Below, piece by piece: positions 12,416-23,267 of a DNA stretch of 64,000 bases. Origin of the DNA: Aulostomus chinensis (Eukaryota; Chordata; Actinopteri; Syngnathiformes; Aulostomidae); assembly GCA_037954235.1 (NCBI GenBank), contig JBBMOA010000047.1:1-64000 (forward strand), read 5' to 3'. The stretch's first letter is position 1; every line of letters starts with the position of its first letter. Made by a program: the position numbers and the translations under genes. The notes under the pieces were generated by a model. That model was not told the origin of the DNA and made no database searches. It saw only the letters and a program-made list of their open reading frames with translations.

Positions 12416-14579
12416 GGTTGAAACTTGACTGAAAACTCACTTTAAAGAAAAGTTAGAGCATTTTTGTATCACAGGTCACAAATAGTGTTTTCTCAGCGAG
12501 AGAAGGCCAAAATGAACACTTCATGCAGAACTCCTGTATTTTGATGAAAACTCACTGAAATCAAGCTGTAACTTCAAGTTTATGAATCTTTCTATGCTTT
12601 CAGGTTGAAACTTGACTGAAAACTCACTTTGAAAAAAAGTTATGGCTGTTTTGTGTCCCACGTCACAAATAGCGTTTTCTCAGCGAGAGAAGGCCAAAAT
12701 GAACACTTCATGCAGAACTCCTGTATTTTGATGAAAACTCACTGAAATCAAGCTGTAACTTCAAGTTTATGCATCTTTCTATGCTTTCAGGTTGAAACTT
12801 GACTGAAAACTCACTTTGAAAAAAAGTTAGAGCATTTTTGTATCACAGGTCACAAATAGCGTTTTCTCAGCGAGAGAAGGCCAAAATGAACACTTCCTGC
12901 AGAACTCCTGTATTTTGATGAAAACTCACTGAAATCAAGCTGTAACTTCAAGTTTATGCATCTTTCTAGCCTTTCAGGTTGAAAATTGACTGAAAACTCA
13001 CTTTGAACAAAAGTTATGGCTGTTTTGTGTCCCACGTCACAAATAGCGTTTTCTCAGCGAGAGAAGGCCAAAATGAACACTTCATGCAAAACTCCTGTAT
13101 TTTGATGAAAACTCACTGAAATCCACCTGTAACTTCAAGTTTATGCATCTTTCTATGCTTTCAGGTTGAAACTTGACTGAAAACTCAATTTGAACAAAAG
13201 TTAGAGCATTTTTGTATCACAGGTCACAAATAGTGTTTTCTCAGCGAGAGAAGGCCAAAATGAACACTTCATGCAAAACTCCTGTATTTTGATGAAAACT
13301 CACTGAAATCCACCTGTAACTTCAAGTTTATGCATCTTTCTATGCTTTCAGGTGGAAACTTGACTGAAAACTCACTTTGAACAAAAATTATGGCTGTTTT
13401 GTTTCGCAGGTCACAAATAGTGTTTTCTCAGCGAGAGAAGGCCAAAATGAACACTTCATGCAAAACTCCTGTATTTTGATGAAAACTCACTGAAATCCAC
13501 CTGTAACTTCAAGTTTATGCATCTTTCTATACTTTCAGGTTGAAACTTGACTGAAAACTCACTTTGAAGAAAAGTTAGAGCATTTTTGTATCACAGGTCA
13601 CAAATAGTGTTTTCTCAGCGAGAGAAGGCCAAAATGAACACTTCATGCAGAACTCCTGTATTTTGATGAAAACTCACTGAAATCAAGCTGTAACTTCAAG
13701 TTTATGAATCTTTCTATGCTTTCAGGTTGAAACTTGACTGAAAACTCACTTTGAAAAAAAGTTATGGCTGTTTTGTGTCCCACGTCACAAATAGCGTTTT
13801 CTAAGCGAGAGAAGGCCAAAATGAGAACTTCATGCAGAACTCCTGTATTTTGATGAAAACTCATTGAAATCAAGCTGTAACTTCAAGTTTATGCATCTTT
13901 CTATGCTTTCAGGTTGAAACTTGACTGAAAACTCACTTTGAAAAAAAGTTAGAGCATTTTTGTAACACAGGTCACAAATAGCGTTTTCTCAGCGAGAGAA
14001 GGCCAAAATGAACACTTCATGCAGAACTCCTGTATTTTGATGAAAACTCACTGAAATCAAGCTGTAACTTCAAGTTTATGCATCTTTCTTGCCTTTCAGG
14101 TTGAAAATTGACTGAAAACTCACTTTGAACAAAAGTTATGGCTGTTTTGTGTCCCACATCACAAATAGCGTTTTCTCAGCGAGAGAAGGCCAAAATGAAC
14201 ACTTCATGCAGAACTCCTGTATTTTGATGAAAACTCACTGAAATCAAGCTGTAACTTCAAGTTTATGCATCTTTCTATGCTTTCAGGTTGAAACTTGACT
14301 GAAAACTCACTTTGAAAAAAAGTTAGAGCATTTTTGTATCACAGGTCACAAATAGCGTTTTCTCAGCGAGAGAAGGCCAAAATGAACACTTCATGCAGAA
14401 CTCCTGTATTTTGATGAAAACTCACTGAAATCAAGCTGTAACTTACAGTTTATGCATCTTTCTAGCCTTTCAGGTTGAAAATTGACTGAAAACTCACTTT
14501 GAACAAAAGTTAGAGCATTTTTGTATCACAGGTCACAAATAGTGTTTTCTCAGCGAGAGAAGGCCAAAATGAACACTTC

Positions 14580-15640
14580 ATGCAAAACTCCTGTATTTTG
14601 ATGAAAACTCACTGAAATCCACGTGTAACTTCAAGTTTATGCATCTTTCTATGCTTTCAGGTGGAAACTTGACTGAAAACTCAATTTGAACAAAAATTAT
14701 GGCTGTTTTGTGTCGCAGGTCACAAATAGTGTTTTCTCAGCGAGAGAAGGCCAAAATGAACACTTCATGCAAAACTCCTGTATTTTGATGAAAACTCACT
14801 GAAATCCACCTGTAACTTCAAGTTTATGCATCTTTCTATGCTTTCAGGTGGAAACTTGACTGAAAACTCAATTTGAACAAAAATCATGGCTGTTTTGTGT
14901 CGCAGGTCACAAATAGTGTTTTCTCAGCGAGAGAAGGCCAAAATGAACACTTCATGCAAAACTCCTGTATTTTGATGAAAACTCACTGAAATCAAGCTGT
15001 AACTTCAAGTTTATGCATCTTTCTATGCTTTCAGGTTGAAACTTGACTGAAAACTCACTTTGAACAAAAGTTAGAGCATTTTTGTATCACAGGTCACAAA
15101 TAGTGTTTTCTCAGCGAGAGAAGGCCAAAATGAACACTTCATGCAAAACTCCTGTATTTTGATGAAAACTCACTGAAATCCACCTGTAACTTCAAGTTTA
15201 TGCATCTTTCTATGCTTTCAGGTGGAAACTTGACTGAAAACTCAATTTGAACAAAAATTATGGCTGTTTTGTGTCGCAGGTCACAAATAGTGTTTTCTCA
15301 GCGAGAGAAGGCCAAAATGAACACTTCATGCAAAACTCCTGTATTTTGATGAAAACTCACTGAAATCCACCTGTAACTTCAAGTTTATGCATCTTTCTAT
15401 GCTTTCAGGTGGAAACTTGACTGAAAACTCAATTTGAACAAAAATCATGGCTGTTTTGTGTCGCAGGTCACAAATAGTGTTTTCTCAGCGAGAGAAGGCC
15501 AAAATGAACACTTCATGCAAAACTCCTGTATTTTGATGAAAACTCACTGAAATCAAGCTGTAACTTCAAGTTTATGCATCTTTCTATGCTTTCAGGTTGA
15601 AACTTGACTGAAAACTCACTTTGAAGAAAAGTTAGAGCAT
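14580..15640 (+). repeat. 561-bp trimer HOR (two copies)
   Basis: Three monomer types recur in strict order. Type 1 has CCACCTG, AGGTGGAAAC and CAAAAATTATGG. Type 2 has the same features but CAAAAATCATGG. Type 3 has CAAGCTG, AGGTTGAAAC and AAAAGTTAGAGC. All three carry GCAAAACTCC instead of GCAGAACTCC. The same trimer occurs at 17.76-18.43 kb (broken by the insertion and resumed at 25.36 kb) and many times between 27.6 and 37.5 kb. Confidence 0.85.
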
Positions 15641-15994
15641 TTTTGTATCACAGGTCACAAATAGTGTTTTCTCAGCGAGAGAAGGCCAAAATGAACACTT
15701 CATGCAGAACTCCTGTATTTTGATGAAAACTCACTGAAATCAAGCTGTTACTTCAAGTTTTTGAATCTTTCTATGCTTTCAGGTTGAAACTTGACTGAAA
15801 ACTCACTTTGAAGAAAAGTTAGAGCATTTTTGTATCACAGGTCACAAATAGCGTTTTCTCAGCGAGAGAAGGCCAAAATGAACACTTCATGCAGAACTCC
15901 TGTATTTTGATGAAAACTCACTGAAATCAAGCTGTAACTTCAAGTTTATGCATCTTTCTAGCCTTTCAGGTTGAAAATTGACTGAAAACTCACT

Positions 15995-17090
15995 TTGAAC
16001 AAAAGTTATGGCTGTTTTGTGTCGCAGGTCACAAATAGTGTTTTCTCAGCGAGAGAAGGCCAAAATGAACACTTCATGCAGAACTCCTGTATTTTGATGA
16101 AAACTCACTGAAATCCACCTGTAACTTCAAGTTTATGCATCTTTCTATGCTTTCAGGTTGAAACTTGACTGAAAACTCACTTTGAAGAAAAGTTAGAGCA
16201 TTTTTGTATCACAGGTCAAAAATAGTGTTTTCTCAGCGAGAGAAGGCCAAAATGAACACTTCATGCAGAACTCCTGTATTTTGATGAAAACTCACTGAAA
16301 TCAAGCTGAAACTTCAAGTTTATGAATCTTTCTATGCTTTCAGGTTGAAACTTGACTGAAAACTCACTTTGAAAAAAAGTTATGGCTGTTTTGTGTCCCA
16401 CGTCACAAATAGCGTTTTCTAAGTGAGAGAAGGCCAAAATGAACACTTCATGCAGAACTCCTGTATTTTGATGAAAACTCACTGAAATCAAGCTGTAACT
16501 TCAAGTTTATGCATCTTTCTATGCTTTCAGGTTGAAACTTGACTGAAAACTCACTTTGAAAAAAAGTTAGAGCATTTTTGTATCACAGGTCACAAATAGC
16601 GTTTTCTCAGCGAGAGAAGGCCAAAATGAACACTTCATGCAGAATTCCTGTATTTTGATGAAAACTCACTGAAATCAAGCTGTAACTTCAAGTTTATGCA
16701 TCTTTCTTGCCTTTCAGGTTGAAAATTGACTGAAAACTCACTTTGAACAAAAGTTATGGCTGTTTTGTGTCCCACGTCACAAATAGCGTTTTCTCAGCGA
16801 GAGAAGGCCAAAATGAACACTTCATGCAGAACTCCTGTATTTTGATGAAAACTCACTGAAATCAAGCTGTAACTTCAAGTTCATGCATCTTTCTATGCTT
16901 TCAGGTTGAAACTTGACTGAAAACTCACTTTGAACAAAAGTTATGGCTGTTTTGTGTCGCAGGTCACAAATAGTGTTTTCTCAGCGAGAGAAGGCCAAAA
17001 TGAACACTTCATGCAGAACTCCTGTATTTTGATGAAAACTCACTGAAATCCACCTGTAACTTCAAGTTTATGCATCTTTCTATGCTTTCA
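15995..17090 (+). repeat. ~1.1-kb satellite block, copy B of 4
   Basis: Same ordered rare variants as the block starting near 11320, exactly 25 monomers (4,675 bp) downstream of it. It differs at single sites, for example TAGCG instead of TAGTG in the monomer before GCAGAATTCC. Copies C and D share that TAGCG, so B, C and D are closer to each other than to A. Confidence 0.85.
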
Positions 17091-18457
17091 GGTTGAAAAT
17101 TGACTGAAAACTCACTTTGAACAAAAGTTATGGCTGTTTTGTGTCCCACATCACAAATAGCGTTTTCTCAGCGAGAGAAGGCCAAAATGAACACTTCATG
17201 CAGAACTCCTGTATTTTGATGAAAACTCACTGAAATCAAGCTGTAACTTCAAGTTTATGCATCTTTCTATGCTTTCAGGTTGAAACTTGACTGAAAACTC
17301 ACTTTGAAAAAAAGTTAGAGCATTTTTGTATCACAGGTCACAAATAGCGTTTTCTCAGCGAGAGAAGGCCAAAATGAACACTTCATGCAGAACTCCTGTA
17401 TTTTGATGAAAACTCACTGAAATCAAGCTGTAACTTCAAGTTTTTGAATCTTTCTATGCTTTCAGGTTGAAACTTGACTGAAAACTCACTTTGAACAAAA
17501 GTTAGAGCATTTTTGTATCACAGGTCACAAATAGCGTTTTCTCAGCGAGAGAAGGCCAAAATGAACACTTCATGCAGAACTCCTGTATTTTGATGAAAAC
17601 TCACTGAAATCAAGCTGTAACTTACAGTTTATGCATCTTTCTAGCCTTTCAGGTTGAAAATTGACTGAAAACTCACTTTGAACAAAAGTTAGAGCATTTT
17701 TGTATCACAGGTCACAAATAGTGTTTTCTCAGCGAGAGAAGGCCAAAATGAACACTTCATGCAAAACTCCTGTATTTTGATGAAAACTCACTGAAATCCA
17801 CCTGTAACTTCAAGTTTATGCATCTTTCTATGCTTTCAGGTGGAAACTTGACTGAAAACTCAATTTGAACAAAAATTATGGCTGTTTTGTGTCGCAGGTC
17901 ACAAATAGTGTTTTCTCAGCGAGAGAAGGCCAAAATGAACACTTCATGCAAAACTCCTGTATTTTGATGAAAACTCACTGAAATCCACCTGTAACTTCAA
18001 GTTTATGCATCTTTCTATGCTTTCAGGTGGAAACTTGACTGAAAACTAAATTTGAACAAAAATCATGGCTGTTTTGTGTCGCAGGTCACAAATAGTGTTT
18101 TCTCAGCGAGAGAAGGCCAAAATGAACACTTCATGCAAAACTCCTGTATTTTGATGAAAACTCACTGAAATCAAGCTGTAACTTCAAGTTTATGCATCTT
18201 TCTATGCTTTCAGGTTGAAACTTGACTGAAAACTCACTTTGAACAAAAGTTAGAGCATTTTTGTATCACAGGTCACAAATAGTGTTTTCTCAGCGAGAGA
18301 AGGCCAAAATGAACACTTCATGCAAAACTCCTGTATTTTGATGAAAACTCACTGAAATCCACCTGTAACTTCAAGTTTATGCATCTTTCTATGCTTTCAG
18401 GTGGAAACTTGACTGAAAACTCAATTTGAACAAAAATTAAAGCTGCAAGCAGCGTTG

Positions 18458-18471
18458 TTAGGGCCTGAGCC
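18458..18471 (+). repeat. Left subterminal inverted repeat TTAGGGCCTGAGCC
   Basis: A 14-bp sequence 21 bp inside the left end. It is the perfect reverse complement of the last 14 bases of the composite (25343-25356). It contains one telomere-type hexamer TTAGGG. The same sequence is conserved near the start of copies 2 and 3. Confidence 0.9.
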
Positions 18472-18475
18472 CCTG

Positions 18476-18492
18476 CGCGGCCTACGGCCGCG
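18476..18492 (+). other. GC-rich hairpin near the element 5' end
   Basis: CGCGGCC-TAC-GGCCGCG gives a perfect 7-bp stem with a 3-nt loop. It is identical in copy 3 at 24349-24365. In copy 2 the stem is 6 bp (GCGGCC-TAT-GGCCGC, 23308-23322), where the loop and the outer base have changed. A shorter stem, GCTGC-AA-GCAGC (18442-18453), lies at the extreme 5' end. Confidence 0.8.
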
Positions 18493-19753
18493 TCCTTGAC
18501 ACCGGCCCGAATCCAACGGTGTAATCGGCAAATCCCTAGGCCTTGTAGTTTAGGAGATATGAGCCTCAGTGCGCTGCACAGTGTGAGTGCAGAGCTGAGA
18601 GCTGGCCTTTTAAGAGCCCCTCCCTTCTCTGCTCGCTCTCTGCCATCTCTGTCAGAGTGGAGAGCAGAGGAGGATTTGGCAGTTTAACTGTGAAACACAG
18701 TCATAACTCTGCATATATGGGTCAAAAGTGGAATGTAAAGACATCAGTGCGTCGAGTTTTTTCTCAGGAATTCAATGGTGTGCTTTTTGAAGGTTTGAGT
18801 GTTTTAATTTAGAAGCGACAAGTGTTTGTTTGAGAGTATGTACATGAGGGCAGAGAAGCTCCAATTGTGGTTTCCATGACTACAGTAAACAAATCTCTGC
18901 CATCTCTGTCAGAGCTGAGAGCAGAGCTGAGAGCAGAGCTGAGAGCCGGCCCTTTAAGAGCCCCTCCCTTCTCTGCTCGCTCTCTGCCATCTCTGTCAGA
19001 GCTGAGAGCAGAGCTGAGAGCAGAGCTGCCAGCTGGCCCATTAAGAACCCTTCCCCCGCTGCACTGTGTCTGATCTGTGCTGGAGTGGAGAGAGTGGAGG
19101 ATTCAGAGAAATGTAGTGTGTAAAAGCTGAATAAGTCGTCATACGTTGGTCAAAAGTCACACAAAATACCATATTTTTGTAGGGATTTTTGTCAGGAATA
19201 CAGTGGTGTGTTTGTAAAAGCTGTGGAATGTATGGTGTAGATGTGAGAAGCATTTGTTTGAGAGTATGTACCCTGAGAGGACAGGCTCTCCCCATAGACT
19301 TCCATTGTAAGGCGAAAAGTGTCTCCCCCACTTTGACGGCTCATAAAATCCAAACCGAGCGCGTAGTATATTAGCCTTTAAAGATTTTTGAAGAGCACAG
19401 TTGGGAGAGTAATGTGTGAAAGTTTGGAAGCCCTGGCATTTACGGTTTAGGAGGAGATAGATTTTGTTCGGGGCGCAAAATTGTCCAAAATTAGACATTC
19501 GTGTCCAAATTGTGGACATCCTGTTACAGTTAGGTCAGGGGTGTGAGTGTATGATGTATCCGTCTTGATGAGACGAGTTCAATGGTGTTTGTCCCATGTC
19601 TGTAGGACATTCCTACAGGCTGTGGCTTGGTTTTTTGTGTATGTAGGTGGCGCTATTGAGTAGAGCGCCTCTTTTTTTTTTAATTATCGAATTTTTCGCC
19701 GCACCCGATGTGCTTACAAAATTTGGTGAGTTTTCATGCATGTTTAGGGGGTC

Positions 19754-19903
19754 AAATTTACTTTTGAAGTGGCGAGTGTGACTTCGAAACATAATAGGGT
19801 CTTCGCCAGGGACTGGCTCAGGCCCTAAAAATTTACTTTTGAAGTGGCGAGTGTGACTTCGAAACATAATAGGGTCTTCGCCAGGGACTGGCTCAGGCCC
19901 TAA
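19754..19903 (+). repeat. 75-bp tandem duplication of the element 3' tail
   Basis: The last 75 bp of copy 1 (19754-19828, from AAATTTACTTTTGAAG to GGCTCAGGCCCTAA) are repeated immediately at 19829-19903. Each repeat contains the 3' hairpin and the CTAA end. The first CTAA is followed by A, the second by T. This means two complete 3' termini in a row. Confidence 0.95.
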
Positions 19904-20201
19904 TAAACTGAAAGTTGGTGCATAGGGTTCTGATGGTTATCGGAGTGATTTGTGAAAGTTTCAAGGTGATTGGAGGAAAGTGGGCGGAGTTATTGACGAA
20001 TAAGCCCCTCTTAGGGTTAGGGTTAGGGTTAGGGTTTAGGATTAGGGTTTAGGGGTAGGGTTTGGAACTTTGGAACCGTGAGGTGTAAAAGGCTGAAAGT
20101 TGGTGCATAGGGTTCTGATGGTTATCGGAGTGATTGGTGAAAGTTTCAAGTTGATTGGAGGAAAGTGGGCGGAGTTATTGGCGAATAAGCCCCTCTTAGG
20201 G

Positions 20202-20234
<33 letters not shown>

Positions 20235-20386
20235 TGGAACTTTGGAACCGTAAGGTGTAAAAGGCTGAAAGTTGGTTCATAGGGTTCTGATGGTTATCGG
20301 AGTGATTGTTGAAAGTTTCAAGTTAATTGCAGAAAAGGGGGCGGAGTTATTAGCGAAAAAGCCCCTATTACGGTTAGGTTTAGGGT

Positions 20387-20419
<33 letters not shown>

Positions 20420-20564
20420 TGCAACTTTGGAACCGTAAGTTGTAAGAGGCTGAAAGTTGGTGCATAGGGTTCTGATTGTTATCGGAGTGATTGTTGAAAG
20501 TTTCAAGTTAATTGCAGAAAAGTGGGCGGAGTTATTGGCGAATAAGCCCCTCTTATGGTTAGGG

Positions 20565-20597
<33 letters not shown>

Positions 20598-20920
20598 TGG
20601 AACGTTGGAACCGTAAGTTGTAAGGAACTGAAAGTTGGTGCATAGGGTTCTGATGGTTATCGGAGTGATTGGTGAAAGTTTCAAGGTGATTGGAGGAAAG
20701 TGGGCGGAGTTATTGGCGAATAAGCCCCTCTTAGGGTTAGGGTTAGGGTTAGGGTTCGGGTTTAGGGTTAGGGTTTGGATCTTTGGAACTGTAAGTTGTA
20801 AGAAGCTGAAAGTTGGTGCATAGGGTTGTGATGGTTATCGGAGTGATTGGTGAAAGTTTCAAGTTGATTGGAGGAAAGTGGGCGGAGTTATTGGTGAATA
20901 AGCCCCTATAAGGGTTAGGG

Positions 20921-20953
<33 letters not shown>

Positions 20954-20983
20954 TGGAACTTTTGAACCGTAAGGTATAAAACG

Positions 20984-21282
20984 CTGAAAGTTGGTGCATA
21001 GGGTTCTGATGGTTATCGGAGTGATTGGTGAAAGTTTCAAGTTGATTGGAGGAAATTGGGCGGAGTTATTGGCAAATAAGCCCCTATTAGGGTTAGGGTT
21101 AGGGTTATGGTTAGGCTTAGGGTCAAGGTTTAGGGTTAGGGTTTGCAACTTCGGAACCGTAAGTTGTAAGAGGCTGAAAGTTGGTGCATAGGGTTCTGAT
21201 GGTTATCGGAGTGATTGTTGAAAGTTTCAAGTTAATTGCAGAAAAGGGGGCGGAGTTATTGGCGAAAAAGCCCCTATTAGGG

Positions 21283-21315
<33 letters not shown>

Positions 21316-21454
21316 TGGAACTTAGGAACCGTAAGTTGTAAGAAGCTGAAAGTTGGTGCATAGGGTTCTGATGGTTATCGGAGTGATTGGTAAAAGTTTC
21401 AAATTGATTGGAGGAAAGTGGGCGGAGTTATTGGCGAATAAGCCCCTATTAGGG

Positions 21455-21487
<33 letters not shown>

Positions 21488-21644
21488 TGGAACTTTGGAA
21501 CCATAAGGTGTAAAAGGCTGAAAGTTGGTGCATAGGGTTCTGATGGTTATCGGAGTGATTGGTGAAAGTTTCAAGTTGATTGGAGGAAATTGGGCGGAGT
21601 TATTTGCAAATAAGAACCTATTGGGGTTAGGGTTACGGTTATGG

Positions 21645-21677
<33 letters not shown>

Positions 21678-21854
21678 TGCAACTTTGGAACCGTAATTTG
21701 ACAGAGGCTGAAAGTTGGTGCATAGGGTTCTGAAGGTTTTCGGAGTGATTGGTGAAAGTTTCAAGTTGTTTTGAGGAAAGTGGGCGGAATTATTGGCGAA
21801 TAAGCCCCTATTAGGGTTAGGGTTTGGAACTTTGGAACCGTAAGGTGTAAAAGG
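20984..21854 (+). repeat. 871-bp five-unit block, copy 1
   Basis: Five minisatellite units of 190, 172, 172, 190 and 147 bp, repeated immediately at 21855-22725 with the same unit lengths. Idiosyncratic sequence is shared, such as GGTTATGGTTAGGCTTAGGG, GTCAAGGTTTAGGG, AAGAACCTATTGGGG and GTAATTTGACAGAGG. This is a recent tandem duplication superimposed on the older unit array. Confidence 0.92.
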
Positions 21855-22153
21855 CTGAAAGTTGGTGCATAGGGTTCTGATGGTTATCGGAGTGATTGGT
21901 GAAAGTTTCAAGTTGATTGGAGGAAATTGGGCGGAGTTATTGGCAAATAAGCCCCTATTAGGGTTAGGGTTAGGGTTATGGTTAGGCTTAGGGTCAAGGT
22001 TTAGGGTTAGGGTTTGCAACTTCGGAACCGTAAGTTGTAAGAGGCTGAAAGTTGGTGCATAGGGTTCTGATGGTTATCGGAGTGATTGTTGAAAGTTTCA
22101 AGTTAATTGCAGAAAAGGGGGCGGAGTTATTGGCGAAAAAGCCCCTATTAGGG

Positions 22154-22186
<33 letters not shown>

Positions 22187-22325
22187 TGGAACTTAGGAAC
22201 CGTAAGTTGTAAGAAGCTGAAAGTTGGTGCATAGGGTTCTGATGGTTATCGGAGTGATTGGTAAAAGTTTCAAATTGATTGGAGGAAAGTGGGCGGAGTT
22301 ATTGGCGAATAAGCCCCTATTAGGG

Positions 22326-22358
<33 letters not shown>

Positions 22359-22515
22359 TGGAACTTTGGAACCATAAGGTGTAAAAGGCTGAAAGTTGGT
22401 GCATAGGGTTCTGATGGTTATCGGAGTGATTGGTGAAAGTTTCAAGTTGATTGGAGGAAATTGGGCGGAGTTATTTGCAAATAAGAACCTATTGGGGTTA
22501 GGGTTACGGTTATGG

Positions 22516-22548
<33 letters not shown>

Positions 22549-22725
22549 TGCAACTTTGGAACCGTAATTTGACAGAGGCTGAAAGTTGGTGCATAGGGTT
22601 CTGAAGGTTTTCGGAGTGATTGGTGAAAGTTTCAAGTTGTTTTGAGGAAAGTGGGCGGAATTATTGGCGAATAAGCCCCTATTAGGGTTAGGGTTTGGAA
22701 CTTTGGAACCGTAAGGTGTAAAAGG
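21855..22725 (+). repeat. 871-bp five-unit block, copy 2
   Basis: Tandem copy of 20984-21854, with the five unit lengths reproduced exactly. The unit after it (22726-22915) is again 190 bp but carries other differences (TTTATTGGAGAAAATTGG, ATGGTAAGGG), so the recent duplication covers two copies only. Confidence 0.92.
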
Positions 22726-22854
22726 CTGAAAGTTGGTGCATAGGGTTCTGATGGTTATCGGAGTGATTGGTGAAAGTTTCAAGTTTATTGGAGAAAATTG
22801 GGCGGAGTTATTGGCAAATAAGCCCCTATTAGGGTTAGGGTTAGGGTTATGGTA

Positions 22855-22885
<31 letters not shown>

Positions 22886-23030
22886 TGCAACTTTGGAACC
22901 GTAAGTTGTAAGAGGCTGAAAGTTTGTGCATAGGGTTCTGATGGTTATCGGAGTTGTTGGAGCAAGTTTCAAGTTGATTTGAGGAAAGTGGGCGGAGTTA
23001 TTGGTGAAAAAGCCCCTAGTAGGGTTAGGG

Positions 23031-23063
<33 letters not shown>

Positions 23064-23208
23064 TGGAACTTCGGAACCGTAAGGTGTAAAAGGCTGAAAG
23101 TTTGTGCATAGGGTTCTGATGGTTATCGGAGTGATTGGTGAAAGTTTCCAGTTGATTTGAGGAAAGTGGGCGGAGTTATTGGCGAATAAGCCCCTATTAG
23201 GGTTAGGG

Positions 23209-23241
<33 letters not shown>

Positions 23242-23267
23242 TGGAACTTTGGAACCGTAAGTTGTAA

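Larger units (their letters stand above)
1..18436 (+). repeat. 187-bp satellite array, left arm (~98.6 monomers)
   Basis: Head-to-tail tandem repeat. Successive starts of the string CTCCTGTATTTTGATG at 1, 188, 375, 562 and 749 are exactly 187 bp apart, and the same phase persists to the insertion. All monomers are in the same orientation. A consensus monomer has 71 G+C of 187 (38%). Variation is mostly single-base and concentrated at a few diagnostic sites: consensus positions 32-34 (CAC, AAG or AAC), 103-104 (GAAC, GAAG or GAAA context), 111-133 (TAGAGC...ATCACAGG versus TATGGC...GTCCCACG or GTCGCAGG) and 143 (C/T). Positions about 144-182 are nearly invariant. Indels are rare; one example is an extra T in the T-run near 1990. 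No gene is embedded. The monomer length matches the usual nucleosome-scale satellites of centromeres, but nothing here proves a centromeric location. Confidence 0.97.
18437..19828 (+). mobile_element. Element copy 1 (1,392 bp, with ~345-bp extra internal segment)
   Basis: Begins TTAAAGCTGCAAGCAGCG and ends GGCTCAGGCCCTAA. It aligns along its length to copy 3 (24310-25356) but is about 345 bp longer. The extra part, roughly 18667-19010, looks like a diverged internal duplication: GGAGGATTTGGCAG..., GGGTCAAAAGTGG, TCAGGAATTCAATGGTGTG and TTTGTTTGAGAGTATGTAC echo the later text at 19090-19310, followed by a second GGCCCTTTAAGAGCCCCTCC block. The 5' part has GAGAGCAGAGCT short repeats, and the 3' part has a T-run with AATTATCGAATTTTTCGCC. 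Repeat-derived frames on both strands show no known domain. Confidence 0.85.
19904..23267 (+). repeat. Minisatellite of ~19 units with telomere-like (TTAGGG)n blocks
   Basis: Each unit starts CTGAAAGTTGGTGCATAGGG and runs through a conserved body (GGTTATCGGAGTGATTGGTG, GTGGGCGGAGTTATTGGCG). It ends in a run of GGGTTA hexamers with TTTAGGG interruptions and then GGAACTTTGGAACCGTAAG. Unit starts are at 19908, 20093, 20265, 20450, 20628, 20806, 20984, 21174, 21346, 21518, 21708, 21855, 22045, 22217, 22389, 22579, 22726, 22916 and 23094. Most unit lengths are 172, 178 or 190 bp, so they differ by multiples of six; two units are 185 bp and two short ones are 147 bp. The G-rich strand is the + strand. 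Open frames here (for example GLGLGL or NPNPNP proteins) are translations of the hexamers, not genes. Confidence 0.95.

Noticed and set aside
1..18436. CRISPR array
   Set aside because: The whole 187-bp unit is repeated with no unique spacers, and the monomers are far too long and contiguous.
18476..18500. 5S rRNA-like string (CCTACGGCCGCGTCC)
   Set aside because: Only a short resemblance to the start of 5S rRNA; it is explained by the hairpin palindrome, and no 120-bp 5S body or internal control region follows.
19904..23267. A true chromosome end
   Set aside because: The hexamer runs are short, interrupted and embedded in ~180-bp units. Satellite continues on both sides in phase, so this is interstitial.
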